A DNA stretch of 64,000 bases from CAUTUX01 sp963542015 (GCA_963542015.1 CAUTUX010000005.1:14200-78199), one strand, 5' to 3'. Positions 17,609-26,326 are shown, counted from the stretch's first letter. Numbers and translations are program-made. The notes: generated from the letters alone by a model not told the origin.

Positions 17609-17706
17609 CCAAAGACAGCAAGTGGTGTAAACCGTAACTGTATACTTGCCGAGGATGAACTAAAGATTGGATAATATTTAGCGTCATTCTCAAAAGGAAT
17701 GACGTT
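17609..17706 (+). ncRNA. L10 leader with terminator hairpin (autoregulatory mRNA element)
   Basis: The sequence between rplA and rplJ carries the hallmarks of the L10(L12)4-binding leader: CCAAAGACAGCAAGTGGTG near 17609-17627 and GCCGAGGAT at 17648-17656. A hairpin at 17680-17706 (CGTCATTC/GAATGACG with extra wobble pairs, then ATTAATTT) would be the terminator or ribosome-site-blocking arm. Free L10-L12 would repress rplJ-rplL by this route. Confidence 0.7.
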
Positions 17707-17728
17707 ATTAATTTATAAGGAGGCAAAA

Positions 17729-18226
17729 ATGGCAGCAACAGCGATAATAGAAGAGAAAGCCAAACAGGTTGAAGAAATTAAGCAGAAAATTCAAGCAGCA
17801 AAATCAATTGTTCTTGTTGACTATATGGGCTTAACAGTATCTGAAGATACAGAGCTCAGAAAAGACATGAGAGCAAACAAATGTGAGTATGGCGTTTTAA
17901 AGAACAGACTTGTTAAGAAAGCATTTAATGATTTAGGTATGACACAGTTTGATGAGGCGTTGAACGGACCAACAGCAGTAGCATTTTCAAATTATGATGA
18001 AGTAGCACCTGCAAAAACAATTGCAACAGCAATGGGCAAGTTCAATAAAATAGCTATCAAGTGTGGAATGATTGAAGGCGAGTTCATGGATGATCGTAAG
18101 ATCAAACAAATATCAGAAATCCCATCAAAAGAAATATTGCTTGCTAAAATGCTTGGTAGCATGCAGGCACCAATATCAAAGCTTGCAATTTGCTTAAATA
18201 AAATTGCAGAACAAAAACAACAATAA
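17729..18226 (+). CDS. rplJ: 50S ribosomal protein L10
   Basis: 165 residues from the ATG at 17729 behind TAAGGAGG; an upstream in-frame ATG at 17699 lies in the leader hairpin. N-terminal rRNA-binding domain (VLVDYMGLTVSEDTELRKD, VLKNRLVKKAF) and a C-terminal helix that carries L7/L12 dimers. It is the base of the ribosomal stalk. Confidence 0.95.
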   Translation: MAATAIIEEKAKQVEEIKQKIQAAKSIVLVDYMGLTVSEDTELRKDMRANKCEYGVLKNRLVKKAFNDLGMTQFDEALNGPTAVAFSNYDEVAPAKTIATAMGKFNKIAIKCGMIEGEFMDDRKIKQISEIPSKEILLAKMLGSMQAPISKLAICLNKIAEQKQQ

Positions 18227-18246
18227 AAAATAAAGGAGAAATAGAA

Positions 18247-18618
18247 ATGGCAGATTTAAATAAGTTAATGGAAGAAATTAAGAAGATGACAGTATTGGAA
18301 CTCTCGGGTTTTGTTAAACAGCTTGAGGAAGAGTTCGGTGTAAGTGCAGCGGCTCCAGTAGCAGCAGTAGGTGCAGCGGCAGCAAGTGGTCCAGCAGAAG
18401 AAGAAAAGACAGAGTTTGATGTTATCCTTAAAGAAGTTGGAGCAAACAAAGTACAGGTTATTAAGGCAGTTAAAGATGCAACTGGACTTGGACTTGTTGA
18501 AGCAAAAGGAATTGTTGATGGAGCACCTAAGGCAGTTAAAGAAGGTATTTCAAAAGAAGATGCTGAAGCTTTGGCAGCTAAACTTAAAGAAGCTGGTGCT
18601 GTAGCGGAAATAAAATAA
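18247..18618 (+). CDS. rplL: 50S ribosomal protein L7/L12
   Basis: 123 residues. N-terminal dimerisation helix, Ala/Gly-rich flexible hinge (APVAAVGAAAASGPAEE) and the C-terminal factor-binding domain (EKTEFDVILKEVGANK, LGLVEAKGIVDGAPKAVKEG). It recruits translation GTPases. It is the last gene of this ribosomal unit: a terminator follows rather than rpoB. Confidence 0.97.
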   Translation: MADLNKLMEEIKKMTVLELSGFVKQLEEEFGVSAAAPVAAVGAAAASGPAEEEKTEFDVILKEVGANKVQVIKAVKDATGLGLVEAKGIVDGAPKAVKEGISKEDAEALAAKLKEAGAVAEIK

Positions 18619-18643
18619 CTTTTCTAAAACAATACAATTAAAT

Positions 18644-18671
18644 AAAGAGCCACCAAAAGAGTGGCTTTTTT
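18644..18671 (+). terminator. Rho-independent terminator after rplL
   Basis: AGCCAC/GTGGCT stem extended by A-T pairs, 7-base loop, followed by six T. It closes the ribosomal unit 26 bases after the rplL stop. Confidence 0.85.
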
Positions 18672-18733
18672 AAGTTAAGTGTAGCAAGTGCATGTTGCAA
18701 ACAAGTTAAGTAAATAGTTGACATTCTTAACTT
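18672..18733 (+). promoter_or_regulatory. Repeated AAGTTAAG motif around the rubrerythrin promoter region
   Basis: AAGTTAAG occurs at 18672-18679 and 18703-18710, and its perfect inverse CTTAACTT at 18726-18733. The last two form an inverted repeat with a 15-base spacer holding a TTGACA hexamer (18718-18723). No good -10 is found 17 bases downstream, so the exact promoter is uncertain. A redox-responsive operator is a guess from the gene controlled. Confidence 0.4.
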
Positions 18734-18837
18734 TTTGTGAGAAATTAGTATTTACAAAGTGTTTGGATTTGTCTAAGAGAAATCAAGACGCAGGGTGGCT
18801 CCTGTTATCCAAATTAAAAACATATATGAGGTGAAAT

Positions 18838-19383
18838 ATGAAAAAGTATATTTGTTCAGTATGCGGTTATGTTCATGAGGGAGATGAAGCTCCTGAAAGA
18901 TGTCCACAATGTAAGGCTCCAAAGTCTAAATTTAAAGAAGTAGAAGAGAATCAGAAAATGTGGGCAGCGGAACATGTTATTGGAGTTGCTAAAGGAGTTC
19001 CTGCGGAAATCATGGATGGTCTTAAAGCAAACTTTGAAGGCGAATGCACAGAAGTTGGAATGTATCTTGCAATGGCAAGAGCTGCTCACAGAGAGGGATA
19101 TCCTGAAATAGGGATGTATTACGAGAAGGCTGCACTTGAAGAAGCTGACCACGCATCTAGATTCTGCGAGATGATTGGGGATATGGTTTCTCCATCAACA
19201 AAGAAAAATCTTGAAGCACGAGTTGCCGCAGAATATGGTGCAACACAAGGCAAATTTGATTTGGCAAAAAAAGCAAAAGAATTAAATTTAGATGCAATCC
19301 ATGATAGTGTACATGAAATGGCTAGAGACGAAGCTAGACATGGTAAGGCATTTGAAGGTTTGCTAAATAGATATTTCAAATAA
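18838..19383 (+). CDS. Reverse rubrerythrin (rubredoxin domain N-terminal)
   Basis: 181 residues. Residues 1-37 form a rubredoxin-type Fe(Cys)4 site with Cys6, Cys9, Cys22 and Cys25 (CSVCGY, CPQCKAP). The rest is a ferritin-like four-helix domain with di-iron ligands in EGECTEVGMY, YEKAALEEADHASRF and MARDEARHGKAFEG. The domain order is inverted relative to classic rubrerythrin, as in Clostridium acetobutylicum revRbr, which reduces H2O2 and O2 with electrons from NADH. It protects an anaerobe from oxygen. It is monocistronic with a GAGGTG site. Confidence 0.9.
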   Translation: MKKYICSVCGYVHEGDEAPERCPQCKAPKSKFKEVEENQKMWAAEHVIGVAKGVPAEIMDGLKANFEGECTEVGMYLAMARAAHREGYPEIGMYYEKAALEEADHASRFCEMIGDMVSPSTKKNLEARVAAEYGATQGKFDLAKKAKELNLDAIHDSVHEMARDEARHGKAFEGLLNRYFK

Positions 19384-19458
19384 ATTAGCCAAAAAAACAA
19401 TAACATAGACGGCAAAATAACATGTCGGTGAAAAGATCTGTTTAACGGATAAAAGACA

Positions 19459-19493
19459 GCCCCCGCCAACTTTTATGTTGGAAAAAAGGGGGC
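19459..19493. repeat. GC-rich double-stem hairpin upstream of oadA
   Basis: Outer stem GCCCCC/GGGGGC and inner stem CCAAC/GTTGG, separated on the right by six A. There is no T-tract after it on the plus strand, so it is a poor plus-strand terminator. A TTATACT box follows shortly, so it may sit just upstream of the oad promoter. Confidence 0.5.
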
Positions 19494-19541
19494 ATAATGT
19501 TATACTCTTAATTGTTTTCAAAGGCATTATGAGGGGGAAAT

Positions 19542-20924
19542 ATGAAAGTAGGGTTTACCGAAACAGTATTGCGTGATGCGAATCAATCATTGATCGCTAC
19601 AAGAATGACATATGACCAATTTAAGGACATTTTACCAGTTATGGACAAAGCTGGATATTATTCGGTAGAGTGTTGGGGCGGTGCTGTATTTGACAGTTGT
19701 TTGCGTTTTTTAAATGAAGATCCATGGGAAAGATTAAGAAACTTACGTCTTGGAATGCCAAAGACAAAATTACAAATGCTTTTAAGGGGTCAAAACTTAT
19801 TAGGCTACAAACATTATCCAGATGAGGTCGTTCAGAAATTTGTGGCAAAATCAGTTGAAAACGGAATTGATATAATTAGAATATTTGATGCACTTAACGA
19901 TTTGCGTAATATAGAAGTTTCAACAAAAGAAGCAATCAAAAGAGGTGCTACTGTATCAGGAACAATTAGCTATACACAAAGCCCAGTTCATACTCTTGAA
20001 GCTTTTGCAAAATTAGCAAAAGATATGGAGAATATGGGTGTTGCAACAATTTGTGTAAAAGATATGGCAGGAGTAATGACACCATTTGAGGCAAAGGAGC
20101 TTATTTCTGCAATTAAAAAAAGTGTAAAGATTCCAGTTGTATTACATACACACTGCACAACGGGAATGGCATACATGACATACTTGAAAGCTGTAGAAGC
20201 GGGAGTTGATGTTATAGATACAGCAACATCTTGTTTTTCTGGTGGTACTAGCCAACCAGCAACAGAAACATTAAATTTTGCATTAACACAGCTAGGATAT
20301 AAAACAGGTCTTGACGAAAAGGTATTAAAAGAAGTTAATGACTTCTTTAAACCTATAAGAAACGAATATATTGCAAGTGGCAAGCTTGATCCAAAGATGA
20401 TGGCAACAGATACAGATGCTTTGGTATATAAAGTTCCTGGTGGGATGTTGTCTAATTTGGTTTCACAACTTAAAGCTCAAAATGCTATGGACAAATTTGA
20501 AGAAGTCCTTATAGAAACTCCTAAAGTAAGAAAAGATTTAGGATACCCACCTTTAGTAACGCCAATGAGTCAGATGGTTGGAGTTCAGGCAACATCCAAT
20601 GTTTTGGCAGGAGAAAGATATAAGAATATATCAAAAGAAGTTAAAGCATATTGCCGTGGAGAATATGGAACGCCACCAGCACCAATTGATAAGGCAGTAT
20701 TCAAAAAGGTTTTAGGAGATGAGGAACCAATAAAAGGGAGATATGCAGACACATTGGGACCAATTTTTGATAAGACAAAAAAAGAGCTTGGGAATTTAGC
20801 GAAGAGCGATGAAGATGTCCTTTCATATATAGTATTTCCACAAGTTGCTGAAAAATTCTTAAAAGCCAGAAAAGAAAAAGAAGAGAAAAAAGTTAAGTAT
20901 ACAATTGAAAAGGTAGAGGGCTAA
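19542..20924 (+). CDS. oadA: Oxaloacetate decarboxylase-type carboxyltransferase, alpha subunit
   Basis: 460 residues: a TIM-barrel carboxyltransferase (ETVLRDANQSLIATRM, IIRIFDALNDLRN, then VVLHTHCTTGMAYMTYLKAVEAG with metal-binding His) plus the conserved PYC/OadA helical domain (PGGMLSNL, PLVTPMSQMVGVQA). No C-terminal biotinyl domain is fused; the biotin carrier is encoded separately two genes on. It moves the carboxyl group from oxaloacetate (or a related acid) to biotin. Membrane subunits beta and gamma follow, which favours the Na+-pumping decarboxylase over soluble pyruvate carboxylase. Start follows GAGGGGG. Confidence 0.88.
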   Translation: MKVGFTETVLRDANQSLIATRMTYDQFKDILPVMDKAGYYSVECWGGAVFDSCLRFLNEDPWERLRNLRLGMPKTKLQMLLRGQNLLGYKHYPDEVVQKFVAKSVENGIDIIRIFDALNDLRNIEVSTKEAIKRGATVSGTISYTQSPVHTLEAFAKLAKDMENMGVATICVKDMAGVMTPFEAKELISAIKKSVKIPVVLHTHCTTGMAYMTYLKAVEAGVDVIDTATSCFSGGTSQPATETLNFALTQLGYKTGLDEKVLKEVNDFFKPIRNEYIASGKLDPKMMATDTDALVYKVPGGMLSNLVSQLKAQNAMDKFEEVLIETPKVRKDLGYPPLVTPMSQMVGVQATSNVLAGERYKNISKEVKAYCRGEYGTPPAPIDKAVFKKVLGDEEPIKGRYADTLGPIFDKTKKELGNLAKSDEDVLSYIVFPQVAEKFLKARKEKEEKKVKYTIEKVEG

Positions 20925-20927
20925 ACC

Positions 20928-21305
20928 ATGCAAGTAGCCAAGCTAAAAGTTGATGGGAAATTGGTTGGAGAAACTGCAATATATGCAGTAATAGGAATCT
21001 TATTGGTATTTATCGTTCTGCTCATTCTTATGGGATTTATTTATTTAATAGGGATGGCATCAAAGGGAGTTGATAAACTCGAAACAAACGAAAAATATCA
21101 AAAATTCAAAGCAATATTTAAAATAAAAAAGAAAGAAGAGAAGCCAGAAGTTGCAAAAGGGACATGTGGAGAAATTGTGTTGGATAATACAACAGAAAGA
21201 GAAGCAGCAATGATAATGGCGATAGTAGCAAATCAGTTAGAAGTTCCTTTAAACACATTAAAATTCAAAAGCATAAAACAGATTTCGGAGGGAGAAAACA
21301 AATGA
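20928..21305 (+). CDS. oadG: OadG-like gamma subunit of the sodium-pump decarboxylase
   Basis: 125 residues with one membrane helix at about 16-43 (IYAVIGILLVFIVLLILMGF) and a cytoplasmic charged tail. OadG proteins are short, poorly conserved, and anchor the alpha subunit to the beta pump. The C-terminal segment (AAMIMAIVANQLEVPLNTLKFKSI) resembles the OadG tail seen in many Clostridia. It lies 3 bases after oadA and overlaps the biotin carrier gene by 4 bases. Confidence 0.75.
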   Translation: MQVAKLKVDGKLVGETAIYAVIGILLVFIVLLILMGFIYLIGMASKGVDKLETNEKYQKFKAIFKIKKKEEKPEVAKGTCGEIVLDNTTEREAAMIMAIVANQLEVPLNTLKFKSIKQISEGENK

Positions 21306-21691
21306 TATATAAAGTTACTTTAAATGGAAAAATATATGAAGTTGATGTTGAGCAAGGTGAAGCAACATTGCTTTCAGAATATGAAGCATCTCTCCCAGAA
21401 GTAGCACCAGCAAAACAGGATGTAGCTCCAGTAACACAGGAACAAAAGGCAGCACCTGCAGTAAGCAGTGGAGCATCAGATAAGGCAATGAAGGCACCAT
21501 TACCAGGCGTTATTAATGCTGTAAAAGTTACAGTAGGACAGACTGTTAAAAAAGGTGATGTGTTAATAATTCTTGAAGCTATGAAAATGGAGAATGAGAT
21601 TACAGCAGAAACAAACGGAAAAGTATCTAAAATATTTGTTCAAAAAGGAGCGACAGTTGAAACCGGAGCACCATTGGTAGAGATTGTTTAG
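21302..21691 (+). CDS. Biotin carboxyl carrier protein of the decarboxylase
   Basis: 129 residues. The N-terminal ~30 are a small beta segment, residues 35-60 are an Ala/Pro-rich linker, and residues 63-129 form a biotinyl domain with the biotinylated Lys95 in EAMKMENEI. It carries CO2 as carboxybiotin from the alpha subunit to the beta subunit. It is coupled with the gamma gene and followed by beta 8 bases later. Confidence 0.93.
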   Translation: MIYKVTLNGKIYEVDVEQGEATLLSEYEASLPEVAPAKQDVAPVTQEQKAAPAVSSGASDKAMKAPLPGVINAVKVTVGQTVKKGDVLIILEAMKMENEITAETNGKVSKIFVQKGATVETGAPLVEIV

Positions 21692-21699
21692 GAGCAGAT

Positions 21700-22881
21700 A
21701 TGGGGGATAAATTCAAATCAATTTTTGATACACTTTGGAAAAGTAGTGGGCTCGTAGGATTTAAAGGTGCGAACGCCCTGATGATCGTCATGATCATATT
21801 GGCATGCTTTTTCTTATTTCTAGGTATAAAGAAAAAGTTTGAACCATTATTGCTAGTAGGTATAGCATTTGGAATGCTTTTAACAAACTTACCACAATCT
21901 GAGCTTTTTCACTCGGCTCTATGGACAGGAAAGAATATAGATTACGGCAGAGTGCTTAGAGAAGGCGGGTTACTTGATTTCTTATACATAGGTGTAAAGA
22001 CAGGCATATATCCATGTTTAATATTTATGGGTGTAGGAGCAATGACTGACTTTAGTCCAATATTGGCAGACCCGAAATCATTGATACTTGGCGCAGCTGC
22101 ACAAGGCGGAATATATCTAGTTCTCATATTAGCAATTGTGATAGGATTCACAGGCAAAGAAGCAGCATCAATAAGTATTATTGCTGGGGCAGATGGTCCT
22201 ACAGCAATATTCACAACAAAAACATTGGCACCAGACTTATTGGCTCCAATTGCAGTTGCAGCATATTCGTATATGGCGTTGATACCATTAATACAACCGC
22301 CAATAATGAAGGCTCTTACAACAAAGAAAGAAAAAGTTGTTGTTATGACATCAAAAAGAACAGTTACAAAGAGAGAAAGAATTATCTTCCCTATATTTGT
22401 TACAATTCTAACAGTCATCATATTGCCATCCGTTGCACCACTGATTGGATGTCTTATGTTTGGTAACCTATTAAAAGAATGTGGAGTTACAGAAAGATTA
22501 TCTGAAACAGTTCAAAATTCACTTATGAATACAGTTACATTATTCCTTGGAATTTCTGTTGGAGCGACAGCAACAGCACAACAGTTCCTTACATTAAAAA
22601 CATTAGAAATCGTAGCTCTTGGATTGTTAGGATTCATACTTGCTACAGCATGCGGAGTTTTGATGGGCAAATTTTTGTATCTTGTTTCAAAAGGAAAAAT
22701 CAACCCATTCATTGGAGCGGCAGGAGTTTCAGCAGTTCCTATGGCAGCGAGAGTTGCAAATAATTTGGGATTAAAGTACAAAAAGGGAAATTATCTATTA
22801 ATGTATGCGATGGGTCCAAATGTTGCTGGGGTTATTGGCTCGGCAGTTGCAGCAGGATTCCTAATGGCAGTATTTAGGTAA
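21700..22881 (+). CDS. oadB: Sodium-pumping oxaloacetate decarboxylase, beta subunit
   Basis: 393 residues with about nine hydrophobic segments. It shows the conserved pump motif IIAGADGPTAIFTTK (the aspartate equivalent to Klebsiella OadB Asp203) and the C-terminal GPNVAGVIGSAVAAG, which carries the Asn and Ser used for Na+ translocation. It decarboxylates carboxybiotin and exports Na+, so fermentation of oxaloacetate yields a sodium gradient. Its stop overlaps the birA start (TAATG). Confidence 0.93.
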   Translation: MGDKFKSIFDTLWKSSGLVGFKGANALMIVMIILACFFLFLGIKKKFEPLLLVGIAFGMLLTNLPQSELFHSALWTGKNIDYGRVLREGGLLDFLYIGVKTGIYPCLIFMGVGAMTDFSPILADPKSLILGAAAQGGIYLVLILAIVIGFTGKEAASISIIAGADGPTAIFTTKTLAPDLLAPIAVAAYSYMALIPLIQPPIMKALTTKKEKVVVMTSKRTVTKRERIIFPIFVTILTVIILPSVAPLIGCLMFGNLLKECGVTERLSETVQNSLMNTVTLFLGISVGATATAQQFLTLKTLEIVALGLLGFILATACGVLMGKFLYLVSKGKINPFIGAAGVSAVPMAARVANNLGLKYKKGNYLLMYAMGPNVAGVIGSAVAAGFLMAVFR

Positions 22882-23660
22882 TGAAAAAAGAAAAGTTGAT
22901 TATACAAGAAAAAGGCAGGGAAGTTCCCTGCTTTTTCTATAAATACAGCGTTGTGCAATCTACAAATGATTTTGCAAAAAAAATAATAAAAGACGAATCG
23001 CACTTTGCAGTATTGGCATACAAACAATCAAAAGGTCGAGGTCGCTATGATAGGCAATTTATTTCAAAAAGAAATAGAGGAATATATCTAACAATAGTTT
23101 TTAGGACTGATGAAAATATAAAAAAAGTATCGCAATATAGTATGTATGCGGCAATTGCAGTTAAGCACGTCTTAGAAAAACATGGTAGCGGGAAGATAGA
23201 TTTTAAATGGCCCAACGATTTGCAGTTAAGTGGATTAAAGTGTTGTGGGATACTTTGCGAGAGTGTCATGAGAAACAGTGAGAGATATGCGGTAATAGGA
23301 ATAGGAGTCAACTTATTTTATAAGCAACAAGAGCTTGGAGAATTGAAAAATAAAGCAACAAACGCAGTTTCTATCGAAACAAAAAAGAAGAAAAGAAAGA
23401 TAATAGAAATAGCAAAAAATATAATAGAGGAATTTTTTGGGCTGTTTGAAAAACCATACAAATCAATTTACGATGAATACACATTGAACTGCAATGTATT
23501 AAATAAGTATGTGGAACACAAAAACAGAATGGGAAAAGTTATAAGCATAAATGAAGACTTGTCTATAAAAATAGATTTTGGAGACGAAATTGCAGACATA
23601 AATTACGGGGAAATCATTGTGCAACATGAAAAAAACAAAAATGTGACGGGAAAAGAGTAA
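22881..23660 (+). CDS. birA: Biotin--[protein] ligase (no DNA-binding domain)
   Basis: 259 residues. Catalytic motifs YSVVQSTNDFAKK, QSKGRGRYDRQF, KWPNDLQL and GVNL are present, and the small C-terminal SH3-like domain ends the protein. The N-terminal helix-turn-helix of group II BirA is absent, so it does not repress biotin genes. It biotinylates the carrier encoded upstream. The 1-base overlap with oadB couples the two: the pump operon makes its own modifying enzyme. Confidence 0.92.
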   Translation: MKKEKLIIQEKGREVPCFFYKYSVVQSTNDFAKKIIKDESHFAVLAYKQSKGRGRYDRQFISKRNRGIYLTIVFRTDENIKKVSQYSMYAAIAVKHVLEKHGSGKIDFKWPNDLQLSGLKCCGILCESVMRNSERYAVIGIGVNLFYKQQELGELKNKATNAVSIETKKKKRKIIEIAKNIIEEFFGLFEKPYKSIYDEYTLNCNVLNKYVEHKNRMGKVISINEDLSIKIDFGDEIADINYGEIIVQHEKNKNVTGKE

Positions 23661-23728
23661 CAATGGAAATTGTTTAGATTGATTATAAAAGCGGTAAAAT
23701 ATATAATAAATGGGTATTTGGAGGCACC

Positions 23729-25087
23729 TTGGCGGCATTTAATAAAAAAAGATCGGTTGTAACTTTAACGATACTTTCAATCTTTATTGTATTAATGATA
23801 ATTTTTGGTGTAGTAAAGTTCCCGATGGGAAAAGTTGATTATAACGGATATGCAAGAACAATAAAGAAAGGTTTGGATTTGTCTGGTGGTGTATCCGCAG
23901 TATATAAAGTAACGGATCCAGAAAACAATAAAGAAACATTTCAATCCAGACTTGAAGGTACAAAGAGTTCATTACTTTCATTATTAGTTTCAAAAGGATA
24001 TACAGAAGCACAAGTTACAATAAGCACTCAAGGAGAAAACACATATTTAAGAGTTGAAGTTCCTGATGTTGATGACCCAGCCAAAGTATTGGATCTTATA
24101 GGAAGACCACAAACACTTGAATTTAAGAAAGAAGACAAGGCAGATGCAGAAGCACAAATCAGGGGAAGAGAACATCTTGAATCAGCATATGTAACTCAAG
24201 ACAACAATGGTAGATATGCAGTTGGACTTCAATTTAACGGAGAAGGCAAAAAAGCATTCGCTAAATTAACAAAAGAAACGGTAAACAAAAATACATATAT
24301 TTATATCAATAAAGAAAAATATACTACAGTAAAAGTAAACAGTGTAATTAATGACGGGAAAGCAATTATAACAAGCCAAAATGGATATACCTATGAAGAG
24401 GCAAAAGAGTTTGCAACAAAACTGCAGGCAGGTGCGTTAGGCGTTAATCTTCAGGTCACAGAAGTAAAGAACATTTCACCAACATTAGGAAACAAGGCAA
24501 TAGAAAGAGCCTTAATTGCAGGTGGAGTTGGTATCTTATTGGTATTCATATTTATGGCGGCAATTTATAGAGGAATGGGTATCGCAGCAGATATCTCACT
24601 GCTCGTATATACATTATTACTATTATGGTTATTAGCTGTTTTACCATGGGTACAGTTAACATTGCCAGGTATTGCAGGTGTTCTGTTATCTATAGGTATG
24701 GCAGTTGATGCGAACATCATTATATTTGAAAGAATCAAGGATGAGTTTAGGTTCTCAAAGAAACCAATTATGCCATGTATAGATGTCGGGTTTAAGAGAT
24801 CTTTGGGAGCTATTATCGATGGTAACATCACAACATTGATTGGTGCGATTGTTTTGTGGATTATCGGGTCAAGTGCAATTAAAGGATTTGCAATTACATT
24901 GTTCTTGGGAATTATTGTATCAATGTTTACAGCCCTTGTTGTTTCAAGAGCAGTTTTAAAATCATTAGTTGTGTTAAAACCAGCTTCAAATAAATTTTTT
25001 GCACTTAAAAGATCAAAGGATCTTGAAGATGTAGAAAATAATGTAGCAGAAGAACAAGAAATGAAAGAGGTGCCAAATGAAGGATAA
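23729..25087 (+). CDS. secD: Protein translocase subunit SecD
   Basis: 452 residues, TTG start behind TTGGAGG. One N-terminal helix, the P1 periplasmic-type domain (GLDLSGGVSAVYKV, VEVPDVDDPAKVLDLIGRPQ), then five C-terminal helices with the RND motif (LTLPGIAGVLLSIGMAVDANIIIFERIKDE). With SecF it uses the ion gradient to pull exported proteins. secF starts within its last codons. Confidence 0.95.
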   Translation: MAAFNKKRSVVTLTILSIFIVLMIIFGVVKFPMGKVDYNGYARTIKKGLDLSGGVSAVYKVTDPENNKETFQSRLEGTKSSLLSLLVSKGYTEAQVTISTQGENTYLRVEVPDVDDPAKVLDLIGRPQTLEFKKEDKADAEAQIRGREHLESAYVTQDNNGRYAVGLQFNGEGKKAFAKLTKETVNKNTYIYINKEKYTTVKVNSVINDGKAIITSQNGYTYEEAKEFATKLQAGALGVNLQVTEVKNISPTLGNKAIERALIAGGVGILLVFIFMAAIYRGMGIAADISLLVYTLLLLWLLAVLPWVQLTLPGIAGVLLSIGMAVDANIIIFERIKDEFRFSKKPIMPCIDVGFKRSLGAIIDGNITTLIGAIVLWIIGSSAIKGFAITLFLGIIVSMFTALVVSRAVLKSLVVLKPASNKFFALKRSKDLEDVENNVAEEQEMKEVPNEG

Positions 25088-26267
25088 TAAGGCACTAGAA
25101 AGATTGAAGAAATTTTCAGTAAATAAGTTGGCACCATTTTGGAGTATTGCTCCAGTTGTTATATTTTTAATTGCAGTTTGTGTAATTGTAACATTTGGGG
25201 TTAAAACAAAGAGTATATCATCAGGTTTTGGAATCGGTATAGATTTTGAAGGTGGTACGCTACTTAATGTAAAGCTCGGGAGAATGATAGCCGATGAAAA
25301 GGGCTATAAAGAGCATGCAGATAAATTGAAGTCAATTGCTGAGAAAAACGGAGTTGTGGTTTCATATATTCAAAAAGAAAAGGCTGACAATGTAGATGAC
25401 CACTCAATTTCCTTAAGATATAAGAACAATCCAGCGGATAGAAAAAGTGATGCGAAGATTGCAGAAAGAAATGAGAAAATTCTTAAAGCAATCGATGATG
25501 CATATCCAGATATCGTACAAGCACACAACAAATTCATAGATTATCAATCTATAGGTGCATCTGCAGCCAGTGACTTGTTGAGTAAAGCAGGTATATCTGT
25601 TCTCGTATCAACAATATTAATTTTGATATACATAATGATTCGATTCACACCAGTAGCAGCAATTGCGGCGATTATAGCATTGTTACATGATGTTATATTA
25701 ATGTTTGCACTAACAACAATATTTAGAATACAAATAAATGCATCATTTGTAGCAGCCATTATTACAATAATTGCATATTCTATAAATGATACAATCGTTA
25801 TATTCGATAGATGTAGAGAAGAAGTTAAGAAGAATAAAGGGATGAAGAAGATTGACTATTCAAAGATAGGTGATAAATCAGTATTGAATACAGCAACTCG
25901 TTCTATTTATACAACAATAACAACAATGATAACCATTGTGTTGCTCGCAGCAATTGGTGGAACTGCAATTAGAGAATTCTCTATACCTATAATATTCGGT
26001 TTATTAGTTGGTTTATATTCTTCAATATTCTTGTCAGTACCAATGTGGACAGCATTTAGTAAATTGGATGAATATGTCAAAAAACAGAGAGCAATAAGAC
26101 ATGCAAGCAATGAAAATATTGAGATAGTTCAGTATGAAGAAAAAACAGAAGATAATACTGAAGAAGAGAAGAGTGTAAAAAAAGAGAAAAAGAAAAAAGT
26201 AACAAATTCAAATGTTATATACAAGTACAAGAAAAAGAAAGACGAAATAGATAAGAATGAACAATAA
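25077..26267 (+). CDS. secF: Protein translocase subunit SecF
   Basis: 396 residues. It has the first helix, an extracytoplasmic domain (GIGIDFEGGTLLNVKL; ASAASDLLSKAG) and helices 2-6 with the SecF motif (ITIIAYSINDTIVIFDRCREE). It overlaps secD by 11 bases. The C-terminal ~70 residues are a very charged Lys/Glu tail (EEKSVKKEKKKKVT), longer than usual. Confidence 0.95.
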   Translation: MKDNKALERLKKFSVNKLAPFWSIAPVVIFLIAVCVIVTFGVKTKSISSGFGIGIDFEGGTLLNVKLGRMIADEKGYKEHADKLKSIAEKNGVVVSYIQKEKADNVDDHSISLRYKNNPADRKSDAKIAERNEKILKAIDDAYPDIVQAHNKFIDYQSIGASAASDLLSKAGISVLVSTILILIYIMIRFTPVAAIAAIIALLHDVILMFALTTIFRIQINASFVAAIITIIAYSINDTIVIFDRCREEVKKNKGMKKIDYSKIGDKSVLNTATRSIYTTITTMITIVLLAAIGGTAIREFSIPIIFGLLVGLYSSIFLSVPMWTAFSKLDEYVKKQRAIRHASNENIEIVQYEEKTEDNTEEEKSVKKEKKKKVTNSNVIYKYKKKKDEIDKNEQ

Positions 26268-26289
26268 ATAATTTTAAGGGGAATGAATG

Positions 26290-26316
26290 TGCTGGCTTAG
26301 CCAGCATATTTATTAT
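26290..26316 (+). terminator. Short hairpin after secF (probable weak terminator) and adjacent -10-like box
   Basis: A 7-bp perfect stem TGCTGGC/GCCAGCA with a 3-base loop, followed by TATTTATTAT. It could end the secDF transcript. The following TATTAT/TATAGA lies 8-11 bases before the ATG at 26327, which has no ribosome-binding site, so the next gene may also have a very short leader. Confidence 0.5.
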
Positions 26317-26326
26317 AGATGGACAA

